Origin: Halomonas sp.
GTDB taxonomy: Bacteria > Pseudomonadota > Gammaproteobacteria > Pseudomonadales > Halomonadaceae
DNA length: 64,000 bases
Direction of reading: 5' to 3'
NCBI RefSeq assembly: GCF_017515565.1
Contig: NZ_JAFWFN010000035.1
Location: 62,001 to 126,000 of the forward strand
This document shows, in pieces, positions 63,342 to 64,000 of the stretch. The translations under genes were made by a program, and so were the position numbers. The notes under the pieces were generated by a model. That model saw nothing but the letters and a program-made list of their open reading frames with translations, made no database searches and was not told the origin of the DNA. The number at the start of each line of letters is the position of its first letter. The stretch's first letter is position 1.

Positions 63342-64000
63342 CTAGTGCTTTTTTACTTTCCAAACTCGCCAGGTAAGCGTAGCGATAATAAGGGTACCCA
63401 GCGGGATTAGCACTGCGGCGGCAACGTTGGGTTCGATATCGATTCCTAGGGCACTTAAACTTTCCAGCCCTAACTTCATTAAGCCAAAAATGTAGTAGCT
63501 GATCACAATGATCGAAAGCCCTTCGACTGCTTTCTGTATTTTTAGCTGGCTGCTGGCGCGAGCATCTAGGCTTTGCAAAATTTTGTAGTTTTGCCCTTCG
63601 ATTTCTACCTGGGAGCGTGTGCGTAGCAGGTCATTAAGTCGTGTTGCACTGGTGGCAAGGGTTTCAACGCGGCGATTCATGGCGTCGCAGTAGCGAGTGG
63701 CAGGCTCAAAGCGGCGCAATATAAACATGCCAAGTTGAGGATAATGGCCGACCCGTTCTTCGCGCAGTTCACTGATGCGAGCAAACACAATGCTCGAGTA
63801 AGCCTCGGTTGCGCTGAACCTCTGGCGGGTTTGTACGCCACAGCGTTCAAGCTTTGCCGAAAGCAGCGTTAGGGCACTTAGCAATGGCTCCGCCGGGGAC
63901 GTGTGTTGCTCGGCGTGTTGGTTAGAGAGAGTAGAGAGTTCGGCTTCATAGTATTGAAGTTCACTGCTTAATGCTTTTGCTTCAGGCAGCGCAAGCATGG
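63342..64000 (-). CDS. DUF3422 family membrane protein (C-terminal part)
   Basis: The frame runs off the right edge of the window, so the N-terminal half is missing. The visible roughly 219 residues resemble the C-terminal half of DUF3422 proteins (usually about 430 residues, as recalled). A helical region includes LDDLLRTRSQVEIEGQNYKILQSLD-like sequence (here RLNDLLRTRSQVEIEGQN), and two membrane helices (about 150-172 and 190-210) precede a basic WRVWKVKKH end. The architecture resembles large bacterial proteins with a soluble sensor and a C-terminal hairpin anchor. The function is not known. Confidence 0.8.
   Translation of the reverse strand, partial: MLALPEAKALSSELQYYEAELSTLSNQHAEQHTSPAEPLLSALTLLSAKLERCGVQTRQRFSATEAYSSIVFARISELREERVGHYPQLGMFILRRFEPATRYCDAMNRRVETLATSATRLNDLLRTRSQVEIEGQNYKILQSLDARASSQLKIQKAVEGLSIIVISYYIFGLMKLGLESLSALGIDIEPNVAAAVLIPLGTLIIATLTWRVWKVKKH

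Overview
The window is chromosomal backbone DNA of a halophilic gammaproteobacterium, most likely Halomonas or a close relative in the Halomonadaceae. The protein sequences, moderately high GC content and gene order all point there (inference from recalled families, no search was run). The order resembles Pseudomonas: pilMNOPQ-aroK-aroB-gltBD, pyrG-kdsA-eno, fdxA-mutS-cinA-recA-recX, alaS-lysC-csrA-tRNA-Ser-tRNA-Arg, and smc-zipA-ligA. I see no insertion sequence, prophage, CRISPR array or rRNA.

Layout. 1-4096: type IV pilus alignment and secretin genes pilM(partial)NOPQ. 4096-5777: aroK and aroB in the same overlapping run. 6246-12140: glutamate synthase gltBD. 12279-16169: pyrG, kdsA, eno. 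16170-16667: a regulatory stretch with a GacA-type palindrome and a GGA-rich small RNA that I read as an RsmZ/CsrB-type sRNA. 16668-22176: fdxA and mutS (minus), then cinA, recA and recX. 22316-27267: alaS, lysC, csrA, tRNA-Ser and two identical tRNA-Arg genes. 27468-32109: dusC (minus) and the sodium-pumping oxaloacetate decarboxylase oadGAB. 32229-33284: a YigZ-family gene and a LexA/UmuD-like gene (minus). 33555-40719: a complete cytochrome c maturation operon ccmABCDEFGHI. 40753-49103: smc, zipA, ligA and a YheU-like gene. 49097-53389: mnmC and yciI (minus), then a PHP phosphoesterase and yciO. 53646-64000: a class C acid phosphatase, an ion channel, a CYTH protein, a DUF47-Pit phosphate transport pair, argA, an OsmC-YcaO protein, an EamA transporter and a partial DUF3422 gene.

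Main points of interest. (1) The RsmZ-like sRNA sits next to fdxA as in pseudomonads, has a perfect 18-bp GacA palindrome upstream, and shares the window with its expected partner CsrA, whose own ribosome binding site lies in a CsrA-type hairpin loop. (2) Eleven 13-bp degenerate tandem repeats fill the divergent mutS/cinA promoter region, and a similar 5 x 16-bp array lies between the two tRNA-Arg genes. (3) ccmG has a one-base deletion in a T run that replaces its conserved C-terminus. (4) A LexA/UmuD-like protein lacks the catalytic serine yet has an SOS box in its promoter region. These rest on reading the sequence by eye; no homology search or folding was run.
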